This document shows positions 1 to 4,871 of a DNA stretch of 9,439 nt, piece after piece. Both the position numbers and the translations under genes were made by a program. The notes under the pieces are model-generated. The model saw nothing but the letters and a program-made list of their open reading frames with translations. It did no database searches and was not told the origin of the DNA. Source of the DNA: Candidatus Nomurabacteria bacterium. Lineage in GTDB: Bacteria > Patescibacteriota > Minisyncoccia > Phycocordibacterales > UBA5272. Position 1 is the first letter of the stretch; every line of letters begins with the position of its first letter. The stretch covers positions 1 through 9,439 of the forward strand of contig DOZK01000029.1 in the NCBI GenBank assembly GCA_003518045.1, read 5' to 3'.

Positions 1-33
1 TAAATGTTAATTAACTCTAATTTCCCCACTTTT

Positions 34-66
34 GACTTTATGGACTTTACAGACTTTACGGACTAA
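34..66. repeat. 9-bp tandem GACTTTA repeat
   Basis: GACTTTA occurs at 34, 43 and 52, each followed by two variable bases, and a fourth degenerate copy (GACTAAT) starts at 61. The period is exactly 9 bases. It lies just upstream of the toxin-antitoxin promoter. It could be a slippage-born spacer or a binding array; nothing in the sequence decides between them. Confidence 0.6.
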
Positions 67-73
67 TTTTCAT

Positions 74-102
74 TTGACAGGTATATACCAAGTATATATA
101 AT
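74..102 (+). promoter_or_regulatory. Consensus promoter of the toxin-antitoxin/tatD operon
   Basis: TTGACA (74-79) and TATAAT (97-102) are both perfect consensus hexamers, separated by 17 bases. Transcription would be expected to start about 7 bases after the -10 box, which is the A of the antitoxin ATG at 109, so the mRNA is predicted to be leaderless. Confidence 0.85.
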
Positions 103-110
103 GTATATAT
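80..110. promoter_or_regulatory. Probable autoregulatory operator: three GTATATA repeats, 11-bp period
   Basis: GTATATA starts at 81, 92 and 103, one copy per helical turn. The first lies in a perfect 10-bp palindrome, GGTATATACC (80-89). ATATATA (94-100) and TATATAT (104-110) form an inverted repeat around the -10 box and start codon. Ribbon-helix-helix antitoxins commonly bind repeated or palindromic sites over their own promoter, so this is the expected place for the antitoxin or the complex to repress. Function is inferred from position and symmetry. Confidence 0.6.
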
Positions 111-381
111 GACTACAAAAGTAATTTTTAATGTGGATGCAAAAGCAAAAGTTTTAGCAATGAAAGAAGCCAAAAAACAAGGCCTTACTCTTTCATATTT
201 TTTAAGCCAAACAGTTCACGAGTTGGCCCAAGGAGAAAGAAGGGTGGAGGTTGTTGAGACTCTTAATAAAAAAACAATAAAGAGTATTTTACAAGCAAGG
301 AAGGATTTCAAGGCAGGTAAAAATATTTCAGCGAGTTTTACTGATCCTAAAAAAGCATTGCAGTGGCTTCATTCAAAATAA
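109..381 (+). CDS. RelB/DinJ-like ribbon-helix-helix antitoxin
   Basis: A 90-residue protein expected to bind DNA and neutralise the toxin encoded next to it. Residues 1-42 fit a ribbon-helix-helix fold: a short N-terminal strand (KVIFNVD, 4-10), a basic helix (about 11-24), a turn (GLTLS) and a second helix (about 28-41). The C-terminal half is charged and likely forms the toxin-binding segment, as in RelB/DinJ-type antitoxins. The ATG at 109 coincides with the predicted transcription start, so no ribosome-binding site is present. The stop codon abuts the toxin ATG (TAAATG), the usual antitoxin-then-toxin order. The family call rests on fold pattern and context; the exact subfamily is uncertain. 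Confidence 0.75.
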   Translation: MTTKVIFNVDAKAKVLAMKEAKKQGLTLSYFLSQTVHELAQGERRVEVVETLNKKTIKSILQARKDFKAGKNISASFTDPKKALQWLHSK

Positions 382-642
382 ATGAAAGTAGAGTTTAGCC
401 ACAAATTCAAAAAGAAAATAAGCAAGCTTCCTTTTTCAATTCAACAAAAATTTGATGTTCGTTTTTTACTTTTCTGTAATGATCCTTTCCATCCGCTTCT
501 TCACAATCATTCAGTTGACCCACCTTTTACTGATACAAGAAGTATAAATATTACTGGAGATTATAGGGCTCTTTTTATAAAAGAAGGAGAAAATTATTTT
601 ATATTTGTAGATATTGGGACTCACAGCGAACTATATGACTAA
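382..642 (+). CDS. YafQ/RelE-type mRNA interferase toxin
   Basis: An 86-residue basic protein of the RelE/ParE superfamily; YafQ-type members cleave mRNA in the ribosomal A site. The N-terminal helices (FSHKFKKKISKLP, 5-17) resemble the family's opening. HPLLHNH (37-43) supplies histidines in the catalytic region, GDYRALF (59-65) is the conserved strand with a basic residue, and GTHSELY (79-85) matches the C-terminal GTH-x-x-L-(F/Y) motif of YafQ, whose histidine is catalytic. All are present, so the toxin looks intact. It starts directly after the antitoxin stop, and its last codons overlap the tatD start by 8 bases, implying one transcript and coupled translation. The precise RelE-superfamily subgroup is less certain. 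Confidence 0.8.
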   Translation: MKVEFSHKFKKKISKLPFSIQQKFDVRFLLFCNDPFHPLLHNHSVDPPFTDTRSINITGDYRALFIKEGENYFIFVDIGTHSELYD

Positions 643-1480
643 TTACGCATTTTTTGATATACATTCACATTTACATGACAAAGCTTTTAAACCTGATTTA
701 GAGGAGGTTATTTCTGAGATGAAGGAAAAAGGTTTTGGAACAATTACAGTTGGTACGGGTTTGAAAGAAAGTCGTGATGCTTTAGCATTGGCGGACGCCC
801 AACCAAATATTTTTGCAACAATTGGCCTTCATCCGGCGGATAATCCACTAGAAGTTTATGATGAGGACGCATATATGAAACTTGCAAAGCATGAAAAAGT
901 TGTAGCAATAGGTGAATGTGGATTGGATTATTATGCAGTAGAGACTTTTTTTGAAAAAGAAAAAGCCGAGAAAGGAATTACTTGGAGTACAGAAGAAGAA
1001 AGAGAAAGACAGAGGAAAATTTTTCAAAAGCAAATTGATTTAGCTGTTGAAGTTGGTAAGCCACTTATGTTACATGGACGCCCAACGAAAGGAAGTATGG
1101 ATGCTTATGAGGATATGTTATCAATGCTTGAAAATGCGAAAAAAATACATGGAGATAAATTAAAAGGCAACGCTCACTTTTTTGTTGGCAATATTGACAT
1201 TGCAAAAAGATTTATCGATATTGATTTTACATTAAGTTTCTCTGGCGTTATTACTTTTGCTCATGATTATGATGATGTTGTTCGCTATACACCGCTTCAC
1301 ATGATACATGCCGAGACCGATAGTCCATATGCCACGCCCGCGCCTTTTCGCGGTAAAAGAAATACACCACTTATGGTTCAAGAAGTCGTGGCTAGAATTT
1401 CTGTGCTTAGACAAGAGCCATTTGAAGAAGTACGACTTCAATTATTGGAAAACGCGAAGAGGGTTTTTAACTTGAAATAA
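635..1480 (+). CDS. tatD: TatD family metal-dependent hydrolase (DNase)
   Basis: A 281-residue amidohydrolase-fold enzyme; TatD proteins are metal-dependent nucleases (3'-5' exonuclease, DNA repair or fragmentation). The metal-binding set is complete: HSH at 10-12, Glu94 in GECGLDYY, His147 in MLHGRP, His181 in NAHFF (the position of the usual HCFSG), and Asp229 in ETDSPY. The GLHP turn is at 64-67. Length is slightly above the usual 250-265 because of a charged insertion near residues 103-125. I chose the ATG at 635, which overlaps the toxin's end as ATGACTAA and begins just before the HxH strand; a TTG at 614 in the same frame would add seven unconserved residues. No ribosome-binding site is seen, consistent with coupling to the toxin. 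Confidence 0.9.
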   Translation: MTNYAFFDIHSHLHDKAFKPDLEEVISEMKEKGFGTITVGTGLKESRDALALADAQPNIFATIGLHPADNPLEVYDEDAYMKLAKHEKVVAIGECGLDYYAVETFFEKEKAEKGITWSTEEERERQRKIFQKQIDLAVEVGKPLMLHGRPTKGSMDAYEDMLSMLENAKKIHGDKLKGNAHFFVGNIDIAKRFIDIDFTLSFSGVITFAHDYDDVVRYTPLHMIHAETDSPYATPAPFRGKRNTPLMVQEVVARISVLRQEPFEEVRLQLLENAKRVFNLK

Positions 1481-1517
1481 AAAGTAATCTCTAGTAGAGT
1501 GTAGAGCAACTAAGGAG
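1472..1517 (+). promoter_or_regulatory. Probable promoter and Shine-Dalgarno for the 1525 gene
   Basis: TTGAAA (1472-1477) and TAGAGT (1495-1500), 17 bases apart, form a plausible promoter. AAGGAG (1512-1517) lies 7 bases before the ATG. This is the only textbook Shine-Dalgarno I see before a gene in the window. Confidence 0.5.
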
Positions 1518-1524
1518 AATCGTC

Positions 1525-1902
1525 ATGTTCTTTTCTATTCTGCTCGCAGTAACTTTGGTCGCTGGGTTTATTTTTTCTGTTAGCTTGGGTATGTTTTGGT
1601 CTTCTTTATTTAAAATACCTCTTCATGAAGAAACAAGGAAACTTCTGCCAGAGGCAACAGAAGGCGACAAAGCCATTTATTACTTGTTTACCAATATCGG
1701 AATATTGCAATCTTTGTTGACGCCAATGCCAGTGTTGTGGTTGATGTTTCAGCCGGGTGATATCATTGTTCTGGAGGCTATTGCTTATTTTGTAGGCTCG
1801 CTTTTGTTTGGGACAATGGTATTTATTGTAGCTTTGATTTCAGTAAAACAAAGTAAGAAAATTTTTTCACTGCTAATCATTAACCCCAATGAAGCAGTTT
1901 GA
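1525..1902 (+). CDS. Small three-helix membrane protein, function unknown
   Basis: A 125-residue hydrophobic protein I do not recognise. Three membrane segments are visible: about 3-26 (with the N-terminus), 56-76 and 82-106. A charged loop (HEETRKLLPEATEGDK, 34-49) lies between the first two, and the end is basic (KQSKK, 108-112) then polar. No catalytic motif is apparent. The start is well supported by AAGGAG 7 bases upstream. It differs from its neighbours in three ways: a strong Shine-Dalgarno, TGA as stop, and more G/C-ending codons. That could mean recent acquisition or a separate regulatory style. It sits between tatD and rpsF on the same strand but probably has its own promoter. Confidence 0.7.
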   Translation: MFFSILLAVTLVAGFIFSVSLGMFWSSLFKIPLHEETRKLLPEATEGDKAIYYLFTNIGILQSLLTPMPVLWLMFQPGDIIVLEAIAYFVGSLLFGTMVFIVALISVKQSKKIFSLLIINPNEAV

Positions 1903-1909
1903 AAAAACA

Positions 1910-1970
1910 GAGGCAAATCCTCGGGTCCGCTGTATATTCCATGTTGCAGTCGGGCCTTTTCTTTTGCCTC
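1910..1970 (+). promoter_or_regulatory. Branched hairpin upstream of rpsF; candidate S6:S18 leader element or terminator
   Basis: Outer stem GAGGCAAA (1910-1917) with TTTGCCTC (1963-1970). Inner stem GGGTCCG (1923-1929) with CGGGCCT (1951-1957, including G-U pairs). Apical CTGTA (1930-1934) with TTGCAG (1945-1949, one G-U pair). It ends 23 bases before rpsF. Many bacteria carry an RNA element before rpsF that binds the S6:S18 complex and contains a CCG motif; a CCG is present at 1927-1929, but I cannot confirm the consensus fold. It could equally be the 3' hairpin of the 1525 gene, particularly if rpsF starts leaderless from the weak -10 TGTTAGAGT at 1977-1985. Confidence 0.45.
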
Positions 1971-1993
1971 ATTTCGTGTTAGAGTATTAGACT

Positions 1994-2530
1994 ATGACTG
2001 AAATAAATGAAACCAAAATAGACAGCCGTGTGTACGAAATTTCTTTCATCTTTGATAACAAACTAGATGAAAGTGCGGCGCTTGAGAAAGGAAACGCGAT
2101 CAAGCAGACTATTGCTACCTTAGGTGGTAGCTTCATTTCAGAAGAAGCTCCGTATATGCGTGAGCTCGCTTATGAAATGACACGCGTTGTTAATAACATG
2201 AATGTTCGTTTCAATGTTGGATATTTCGGATGGATAAAATTCGAATTAGACGGCAGTAAAATAAAAGAACTTGAAAAAGGTCTTAAACTAGACGAAGAAA
2301 TTGTGCGTTATATGGTTGTATCAACTGTTCGCGAGAATACTGTTTATACAAAACGTGCGCCAGTTATAAAAGCAGAATCTTTAGTAAATAATGAAGATGA
2401 TATCAACATTGATACAACAAAAGAACCTGATTTAATAATTGATTCAGTACCAGAACTTCTTGCAGAAGTTGTACCGGAAATTGCACCGGAAGCCGTGGTT
2501 GAAGAAGTCTCTAGCGAGGAAGTTAAATAA
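1994..2530 (+). CDS. rpsF: 30S ribosomal protein S6 with acidic C-terminal tail
   Basis: S6 binds the central domain of 16S rRNA in the small subunit, paired with S18. Residues about 13-118 carry the S6 fold: strand VYEISFIFD (13-21), a helix over 25-42, the RELAYEM segment (57-62), strand YFGWIKFEL (77-85) and LKLDEEIVRYMVV (97-109). The protein is 178 residues, well above the usual 95-130, because of an acidic, Pro/Val/Glu-rich, apparently disordered tail from about 131 (roughly 15 acidic residues, ending EEVSSEEVK). There is no Shine-Dalgarno. It heads the rpsF-ssb-rpsR set, a gene order conserved across bacteria, which supports the call. Confidence 0.93.
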   Translation: MTEINETKIDSRVYEISFIFDNKLDESAALEKGNAIKQTIATLGGSFISEEAPYMRELAYEMTRVVNNMNVRFNVGYFGWIKFELDGSKIKELEKGLKLDEEIVRYMVVSTVRENTVYTKRAPVIKAESLVNNEDDINIDTTKEPDLIIDSVPELLAEVVPEIAPEAVVEEVSSEEVK

Positions 2531-2560
2531 GGACTAAACTAGTATTAGCTATTAGTATTT

Positions 2561-2569
2561 TGGTATAAT
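2561..2569 (+). promoter_or_regulatory. Extended -10 promoter for ssb
   Basis: TGGTATAAT is a perfect extended -10 (TGn plus TATAAT, 2564-2569). No convincing -35 is seen. Transcription would begin near 2576, giving a leader of about 33 bases made almost entirely of the heptad repeat. It may supplement readthrough from rpsF. Confidence 0.65.
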
Positions 2570-2608
2570 CTAAAATCTAATGTCTAAAATCTAACATCTA
2601 TCACTTAT
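2569..2608 (+). repeat. Heptad leader of ssb (7-bp period)
   Basis: CTA occurs at 2570, 2577, 2584, 2591 and 2598, with TTA in register at 2605, four bases before the ATG at 2609. Units are variants of TCTAAnn. The stretch has a single G and no Shine-Dalgarno. It shares its 7-base periodicity with the leaders of rpsR, ndk, the 5634 gene, the 7286 gene and rplT. Confidence 0.85.
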
Positions 2609-3073
2609 ATGTATTTAAACAAAGTATTCGTTTATGGAAATCTTACCAGAGATCCAGAACAAAAGTCTCTTCCTAACGGAACAGCAGTAACTAACTTTTC
2701 TTTAGCAACAAATCGTATTTATAAAGATGCGCAAGGGGCTAAACAAGAGCAAGTCGAATATCACAACATTGTAGTATTCGGACGACAAGCAGAAACTAGT
2801 GCACAGTACCTTAAAAAAGGACAGGGTGTAATGATTGAAGGACGTATACAAACACGCTCATGGGACGATAAAGTTTCCGGTGAGAAAAAGTATCGTACAG
2901 AAATCATTGCCGACTCAGTTCAATTCGGACCAAAGTCAGTGGGAGCACCAGCAGGTGAGGGATATACTGCAAAGCCAACAGGAAATGCAACACCAGTTGC
3001 GACGGCTGTACCAGATTTGGAAACCATAGACTACGGCGACTCGAACATCAACGTCGACGACATTCCTTTCTAA
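2609..3073 (+). CDS. ssb: Single-stranded DNA-binding protein
   Basis: A 154-residue SSB that coats single-stranded DNA in replication, recombination and repair. The OB fold spans about 1-108: MYLNKVFVYGNLTRDPE opens it, then TNFSLATNR (28-36), EYHNIVVFGRQAE (50-62) and KGQGVMIEGRIQTRSW (70-85). A Gly/Ala/Pro/Thr-rich linker (about 112-135) leads to the acidic tip ending DDIPF, the conserved partner-docking tail. Length is typical. It lies 78 bases after rpsF; the intervening leader holds an extended -10 box and the heptad array instead of a ribosome-binding site. The overlapping frame at 2835-3029 is a shadow. Confidence 0.95.
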   Translation: MYLNKVFVYGNLTRDPEQKSLPNGTAVTNFSLATNRIYKDAQGAKQEQVEYHNIVVFGRQAETSAQYLKKGQGVMIEGRIQTRSWDDKVSGEKKYRTEIIADSVQFGPKSVGAPAGEGYTAKPTGNATPVATAVPDLETIDYGDSNINVDDIPF

Positions 3074-3266
3074 ACAAACAAAATTATTTCATCTACTTTG
3101 TCGCTACATAATTTTTCTTCGTCATCGTACTATTAAGTACGTCTCCTAGAAAAATTATTAGGCTCCTCGTAGCTAAAACAATTTGTAAGCTTTAAAATAA
3201 ACTTGCTAAGAAAATTGTAAAATAAAATTATTAAATTTGTGAAAGCAGTGGTGTAAAGTATTAAAC
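3074..3266. other. Non-coding ssb-rpsR spacer with two hairpins
   Basis: Stem 1 pairs ATAATTTTTCT (3108-3118) with AGAAAAATTAT (3148-3158) and encloses a smaller CGTAC/GTACG hairpin (3126-3130 with 3137-3141). Stem 2 pairs ACAATTT (3178-3184) with AAATTGT (3212-3218), plus an inner GTAAG/CTTGC helix (3185-3189 with 3202-3206). Neither has a typical GC stem plus T-run, so they are not clear terminators. They may process or attenuate the ssb-rpsR message. I see no credible gene here. Confidence 0.5.
3142..3184. repeat. Dispersed intergenic repeat, copy 1
   Basis: This stretch resembles 4688-4730: both run TCTCCT, an A-rich segment, then TAGGCTCCTCG and CTAAAACA with few differences. It overlaps the right arm of the 3108-3158 hairpin. 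No protein frame is shared, so it looks like a non-coding dispersed repeat. Confidence 0.6.
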
Positions 3267-3300
3267 CTACTCTCCACCTTCTACTTTCTACTTTCCACAT
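3267..3300 (+). repeat. Heptad leader of rpsR (7-bp period)
   Basis: Units begin at 3267 (CTA), 3274 (CCA), 3281 (CTA), 3288 (CTA) and 3295 (CCA); the ATG follows at 3301. The stretch contains no G at all. There is no Shine-Dalgarno. Confidence 0.8.
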
Positions 3301-3504
3301 ATGAAAAAACAAGATCACTTTAATCAAAACAATATAAAATTCATTGACTACAAGGATACAGAAATTCTTGCAAAGTTTTTGAACCCACATGCTCGTATTC
3401 TTAATCGTCGTAAGACTGGCCTAACTGCCAAGAATCAGCGTGCACTTGCAAACGCTATCAAGCGTTCAAGGTTTATGGGACTTTTACCATACGTGAGTCA
3501 CTAA
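3301..3504 (+). CDS. rpsR: 30S ribosomal protein S18
   Basis: A 67-residue S18, the partner of S6 in the 30S central domain. Conserved landmarks are IDYKD (15-19), RRKTGLTAKNQRALANAIKR (36-55) and the end SRFMGLLPY (56-64). The N-terminus is short and basic, and overall length is at the compact end for the family. No Cys cluster (zinc form) is present. It follows ssb after a long structured spacer and is closed by a strong hairpin terminator 6 bases after the stop, which ends the cluster. Confidence 0.94.
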   Translation: MKKQDHFNQNNIKFIDYKDTEILAKFLNPHARILNRRKTGLTAKNQRALANAIKRSRFMGLLPYVSH

Positions 3505-3509
3505 ATTAT

Positions 3510-3550
3510 AAAAAAGCACGAGTTTGCCTTTGGCAAACTCGTGCTTTTTT
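3510..3550. terminator. Strong intrinsic terminator after rpsR, bidirectional
   Basis: A perfect 19-bp stem: A6 then GCACGAGTTTGCC (3510-3528) pairs with GGCAAACTCGTGC then T6 (3532-3550), with a TTT loop. The symmetric A and T tracts would let it work in both directions. Confidence 0.95.
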
Positions 3551-3604
3551 GCTAGTATATAAAGTATTAATTATTAATTTAATGTCGCTCGGCATTTGGG
3601 TTAC

Positions 3605-3637
3605 CTATACCCTAGTGGCTAGTGGCTAATACCTATC
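3605..3637 (+). repeat. Heptad leader of ndk (7-bp period)
   Basis: CTA occurs at 3605, 3612, 3619, 3626 and 3633; the ATG is at 3638. Two consecutive units are identical (CTAGTGG). In-register TAG and TAA place stop codons upstream in successive frames. There is no Shine-Dalgarno. Confidence 0.8.
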
Positions 3638-4252
3638 ATGACTCATCCAAAAAAAGAAAGAACATTTGTTATATTAAAGCCAGACGCAATACAGCGTGGA
3701 CTGGTAGGAGAAATAATCCAGCGTTTTGAACGTATTGGTCTTAAAATTGTTGGCATGAAAATGCATATGGCGGATGAGGCCAATCTTTGGGATCATTATA
3801 GTAAAGACGACGCTTGGTTTTTAAAGAAAGGGGAGAGAATAGTTGAAAATAAAAAAGCCCTTGGACACACCGTTGACCGTGAAGCTATTGAATATGGAAA
3901 AGATATTATCCGCGCTGTTGTAAATTACATGCGTGCTGGTCCGGTAATCACAATGGTGATTGAAGGAAATAATGCATCTGCAATTGTAAAACGTTTGGTT
4001 GGAGGGACAGAACCAGCAACAGCAGATACTGGAACAATAAGAGGGGACTTTTCTCTTGATTCGTATAATCTTTGTGATGTTGATAATTCACGTGGAATGA
4101 GAAATCTTATTCATTGTACAGATCCAGCAGATGGAGAAGGCGCACAAGATCGTGAAATTGGTATTTGGTTTTCTGATGAAGAAATTGTAAAGTATAAACT
4201 TGTTACAGAGGCTATGCTGTATGATGTTGATTTGAATGGCATCTTAGAGTAG
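3638..4252 (+). CDS. ndk: Nucleoside diphosphate kinase, enlarged form
   Basis: NDK moves the gamma-phosphate of NTPs to NDPs through a phosphohistidine and balances nucleotide pools. ERTFVILKPDAIQRGLVGEI (7-26) is the classic opening with Lys14. GPVITMVIEGNNA (101-113), VGGTEPATADTGTIRGDF (121-138) and the catalytic loop RNLIHCTDP (155-163, His159) follow in order. The protein is 204 residues against about 135-155 for typical NDK. Extra sequence lies at about 58-92, between the second helix region and the GPV strand, and at about 139-153 before the active-site loop. The usual HGSDS is HCTDP here. Active-site residues are kept, so it is probably functional. It has its own heptad leader and terminator. 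Confidence 0.92.
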   Translation: MTHPKKERTFVILKPDAIQRGLVGEIIQRFERIGLKIVGMKMHMADEANLWDHYSKDDAWFLKKGERIVENKKALGHTVDREAIEYGKDIIRAVVNYMRAGPVITMVIEGNNASAIVKRLVGGTEPATADTGTIRGDFSLDSYNLCDVDNSRGMRNLIHCTDPADGEGAQDREIGIWFSDEEIVKYKLVTEAMLYDVDLNGILE

Positions 4253-4284
4253 ACAGTAGACATTAGATTTTAGACATTAGAAAA
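4250..4284. repeat. Heptad array in reverse orientation after ndk
   Basis: TAGA occurs at 4250, 4257, 4264, 4271 and 4278, strictly 7 bases apart, starting at the ndk stop codon itself. On the minus strand this is the same TCTAAnn family as the ssb leader. AGATTTTAGACATTAGA (4265-4281) is a perfect 17-bp inverted repeat of 4364-4380, the two copies flanking the ndk terminator. Confidence 0.75.
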
Positions 4285-4319
4285 TACAAAAACAGCTGCC
4301 CGTTAGCTGTTTTTGTATT
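4283..4319. terminator. Intrinsic terminator after ndk
   Basis: A perfect 15-bp stem, AATACAAAAACAGCT (4283-4297) with AGCTGTTTTTGTATT (4305-4319), and a 7-base loop GCCCGTT. A-rich and T-rich sides make it usable from either direction. Confidence 0.9.
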
Positions 4320-4349
4320 ATGACAAAACTCTTGTATTTTAAGCAATTA

Positions 4350-4384
4350 TCTAAAATCTAACGTCTAATGTCTAAAATCTGGAC
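4350..4384. repeat. Heptad array upstream of RNA gene 1
   Basis: TCTA occurs at 4350, 4357, 4364 and 4371, with a degenerate TCTGGAC at 4378. It is the forward-orientation member of the inverted pair with 4250-4284. Unlike the other forward arrays it does not lead to a start codon. Confidence 0.75.
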
Positions 4385-4426
4385 AATGTTATCCCCACAA
4401 TCCACTAAAATTTCTCTTTACAAAAC

Positions 4427-4455
4427 TTGTTCAAATTATAGGGTCGGCCTATAAT
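4427..4455 (+). promoter_or_regulatory. Promoter of putative RNA gene 1
   Basis: TTGTTC (4427-4432) and a perfect TATAAT (4450-4455) with a 17-base spacer. The predicted start is at about A4462, exactly where the closing stem of the downstream structure begins. Confidence 0.7.
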
Positions 4456-4461
4456 GACTAT

Positions 4462-4624
4462 AGGTGCTTTTGTATGTCTATTTTGTTGAAATAAGCTTTC
4501 GGATTATTTGTTTTAGTATAATCATTCATAATTTATATTATTCTAATAATCCGGCCCAACAATTAGATATCGAGTACCTCCATTATAGAAAATACCCAAT
4601 GAGTGTCATTGGGTATTTTCTTTT
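4462..4624 (+). ncRNA. Putative stand-alone structured RNA 1, family unknown
   Basis: The span from the predicted start to the T-run folds into one long rod. AGGTGCTT (4462-4469) pairs with GAGTACCT (4572-4579, one G-U internally and one at the end). ATGTCTA (4474-4480) pairs with TAGATAT (4564-4570). TTGTTG (4483-4488) pairs with CAACAA (4557-4562). CGGATTATT (4500-4508) pairs with AATAATCCG (4545-4553). The tip is AU-rich, with a small hairpin at 4528-4541. A 10-base bulge (4489-4498) faces only two or three bases, giving an asymmetric internal bubble. A 15-bp terminator (4588-4620) follows. Promoter, closed rod and terminator together suggest a small RNA gene; a rod with a bubble recalls 6S RNA in outline only. 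I do not recognise the family. A 73-residue reading frame (4464-4685) crosses three hairpins and looks spurious. Confidence 0.6.
4588..4624 (+). terminator. Intrinsic terminator of putative RNA 1
   Basis: A perfect 15-bp stem, GAAAATACCCAATGA (4588-4602) with TCATTGGGTATTTTC (4606-4620), a GTG loop, then TTTT. This ends the RNA 1 unit. Confidence 0.9.
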
Positions 4625-4683
4625 GATTTTTTGCTTGAGTTCCTTGCAAAAAATCACCCCGCCAAACCTTGGTGTGGCGGGGT
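4625..4683. other. Two further perfect hairpins abutting the RNA 1 terminator
   Basis: GATTTTTTGC (4625-4634) pairs with GCAAAAAATC (4646-4655) around an 11-base loop. Immediately after, ACCCCGCCA (4656-4664) pairs with TGGCGGGGT (4675-4683), the most GC-rich stem nearby. With the terminator this makes three back-to-back hairpins in 96 bases. They may be a fail-safe terminator set, including for traffic on the minus strand. Confidence 0.7.
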
Positions 4684-4687
4684 AGTG

Positions 4688-4730
4688 TCTCCTTCAAAAA
4701 ATTTCTAGGCTCCTCGCATCTAAAACATTT
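4688..4730. repeat. Dispersed intergenic repeat, copy 2
   Basis: Second copy of the 3142-3184 sequence, sharing TCTCCT, TAGGCTCCTCG and CTAAAACA. The remainder up to about 4795 is AT-rich with no gene visible. Confidence 0.6.
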
Positions 4731-4794
4731 TTCCTCCAAAAAGATTGAGTAATTGTATTAAACAAATCCAAAACTAATTGAATTTTTTGTATTT

Positions 4795-4829
4795 TTTGAA
4801 TATTGAAAATTGATAATTGAAAATTATTA
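4795..4829. repeat. ATTGAAA-type heptad array
   Basis: ATTGA begins at 4802, 4809 and 4816, followed by ATTAT at 4823 and preceded by TTTGAAT at 4795, all in one 7-base register. The same core in reverse (TCAAT at 7051 and 7065, 14 apart) follows the beta-CASP gene. This is a second flavour of heptad, and it lies just upstream of the RNA 2 promoter. Confidence 0.65.
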
Positions 4830-4837
4830 TATTCGGC

Positions 4838-4865
4838 TTTACATTTTTCTTTTCAAGAATATAAT
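4838..4865 (+). promoter_or_regulatory. Promoter of putative RNA gene 2
   Basis: TTTACA (4838-4843) and a perfect TATAAT (4860-4865), spacer 16. The predicted start is at about A4872, one base before the closing stem. From the -10 box to the start region it is nearly identical to the RNA 1 promoter: TATAATGA, then TA, then AGG or AGGG, then TGCTT. Confidence 0.8.
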
Positions 4866-4871
4866 GAATAC

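Noticed and set aside
614..634. Upstream TTG start for tatD adding seven residues
   Set aside because: The extra residues are not part of the family, and the ATG at 635 gives the usual short lead to the HSH motif with tight overlap of the toxin stop.
848..1441. Minus-strand frames opposite tatD
   Set aside because: They are antisense shadows of a well-supported gene, with low-complexity translations.
2569..2608. CRISPR-like array
   Set aside because: Units are only 7 bases with no spacers and no cas genes.
3133..3390. Minus-strand 85-residue frame across the rpsR start
   Set aside because: It overlaps rpsR and two spacer hairpins, and its translation shows no recognisable domain.
4389..4399. 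DnaA-box-like TTATCCCCACA
   Set aside because: It has an extra base compared with TTATCCACA and stands alone, with no cluster, AT-rich unwinding element or dnaA/dnaN neighbour. Not evidence for an origin.
4464..4685. Open frame for a 73-residue hydrophobic protein
   Set aside because: It overlaps the RNA 1 rod, its terminator and two more hairpins, has no ribosome-binding site, and its end simply translates the GC-rich stem. Composition is that of AT-rich non-coding DNA.
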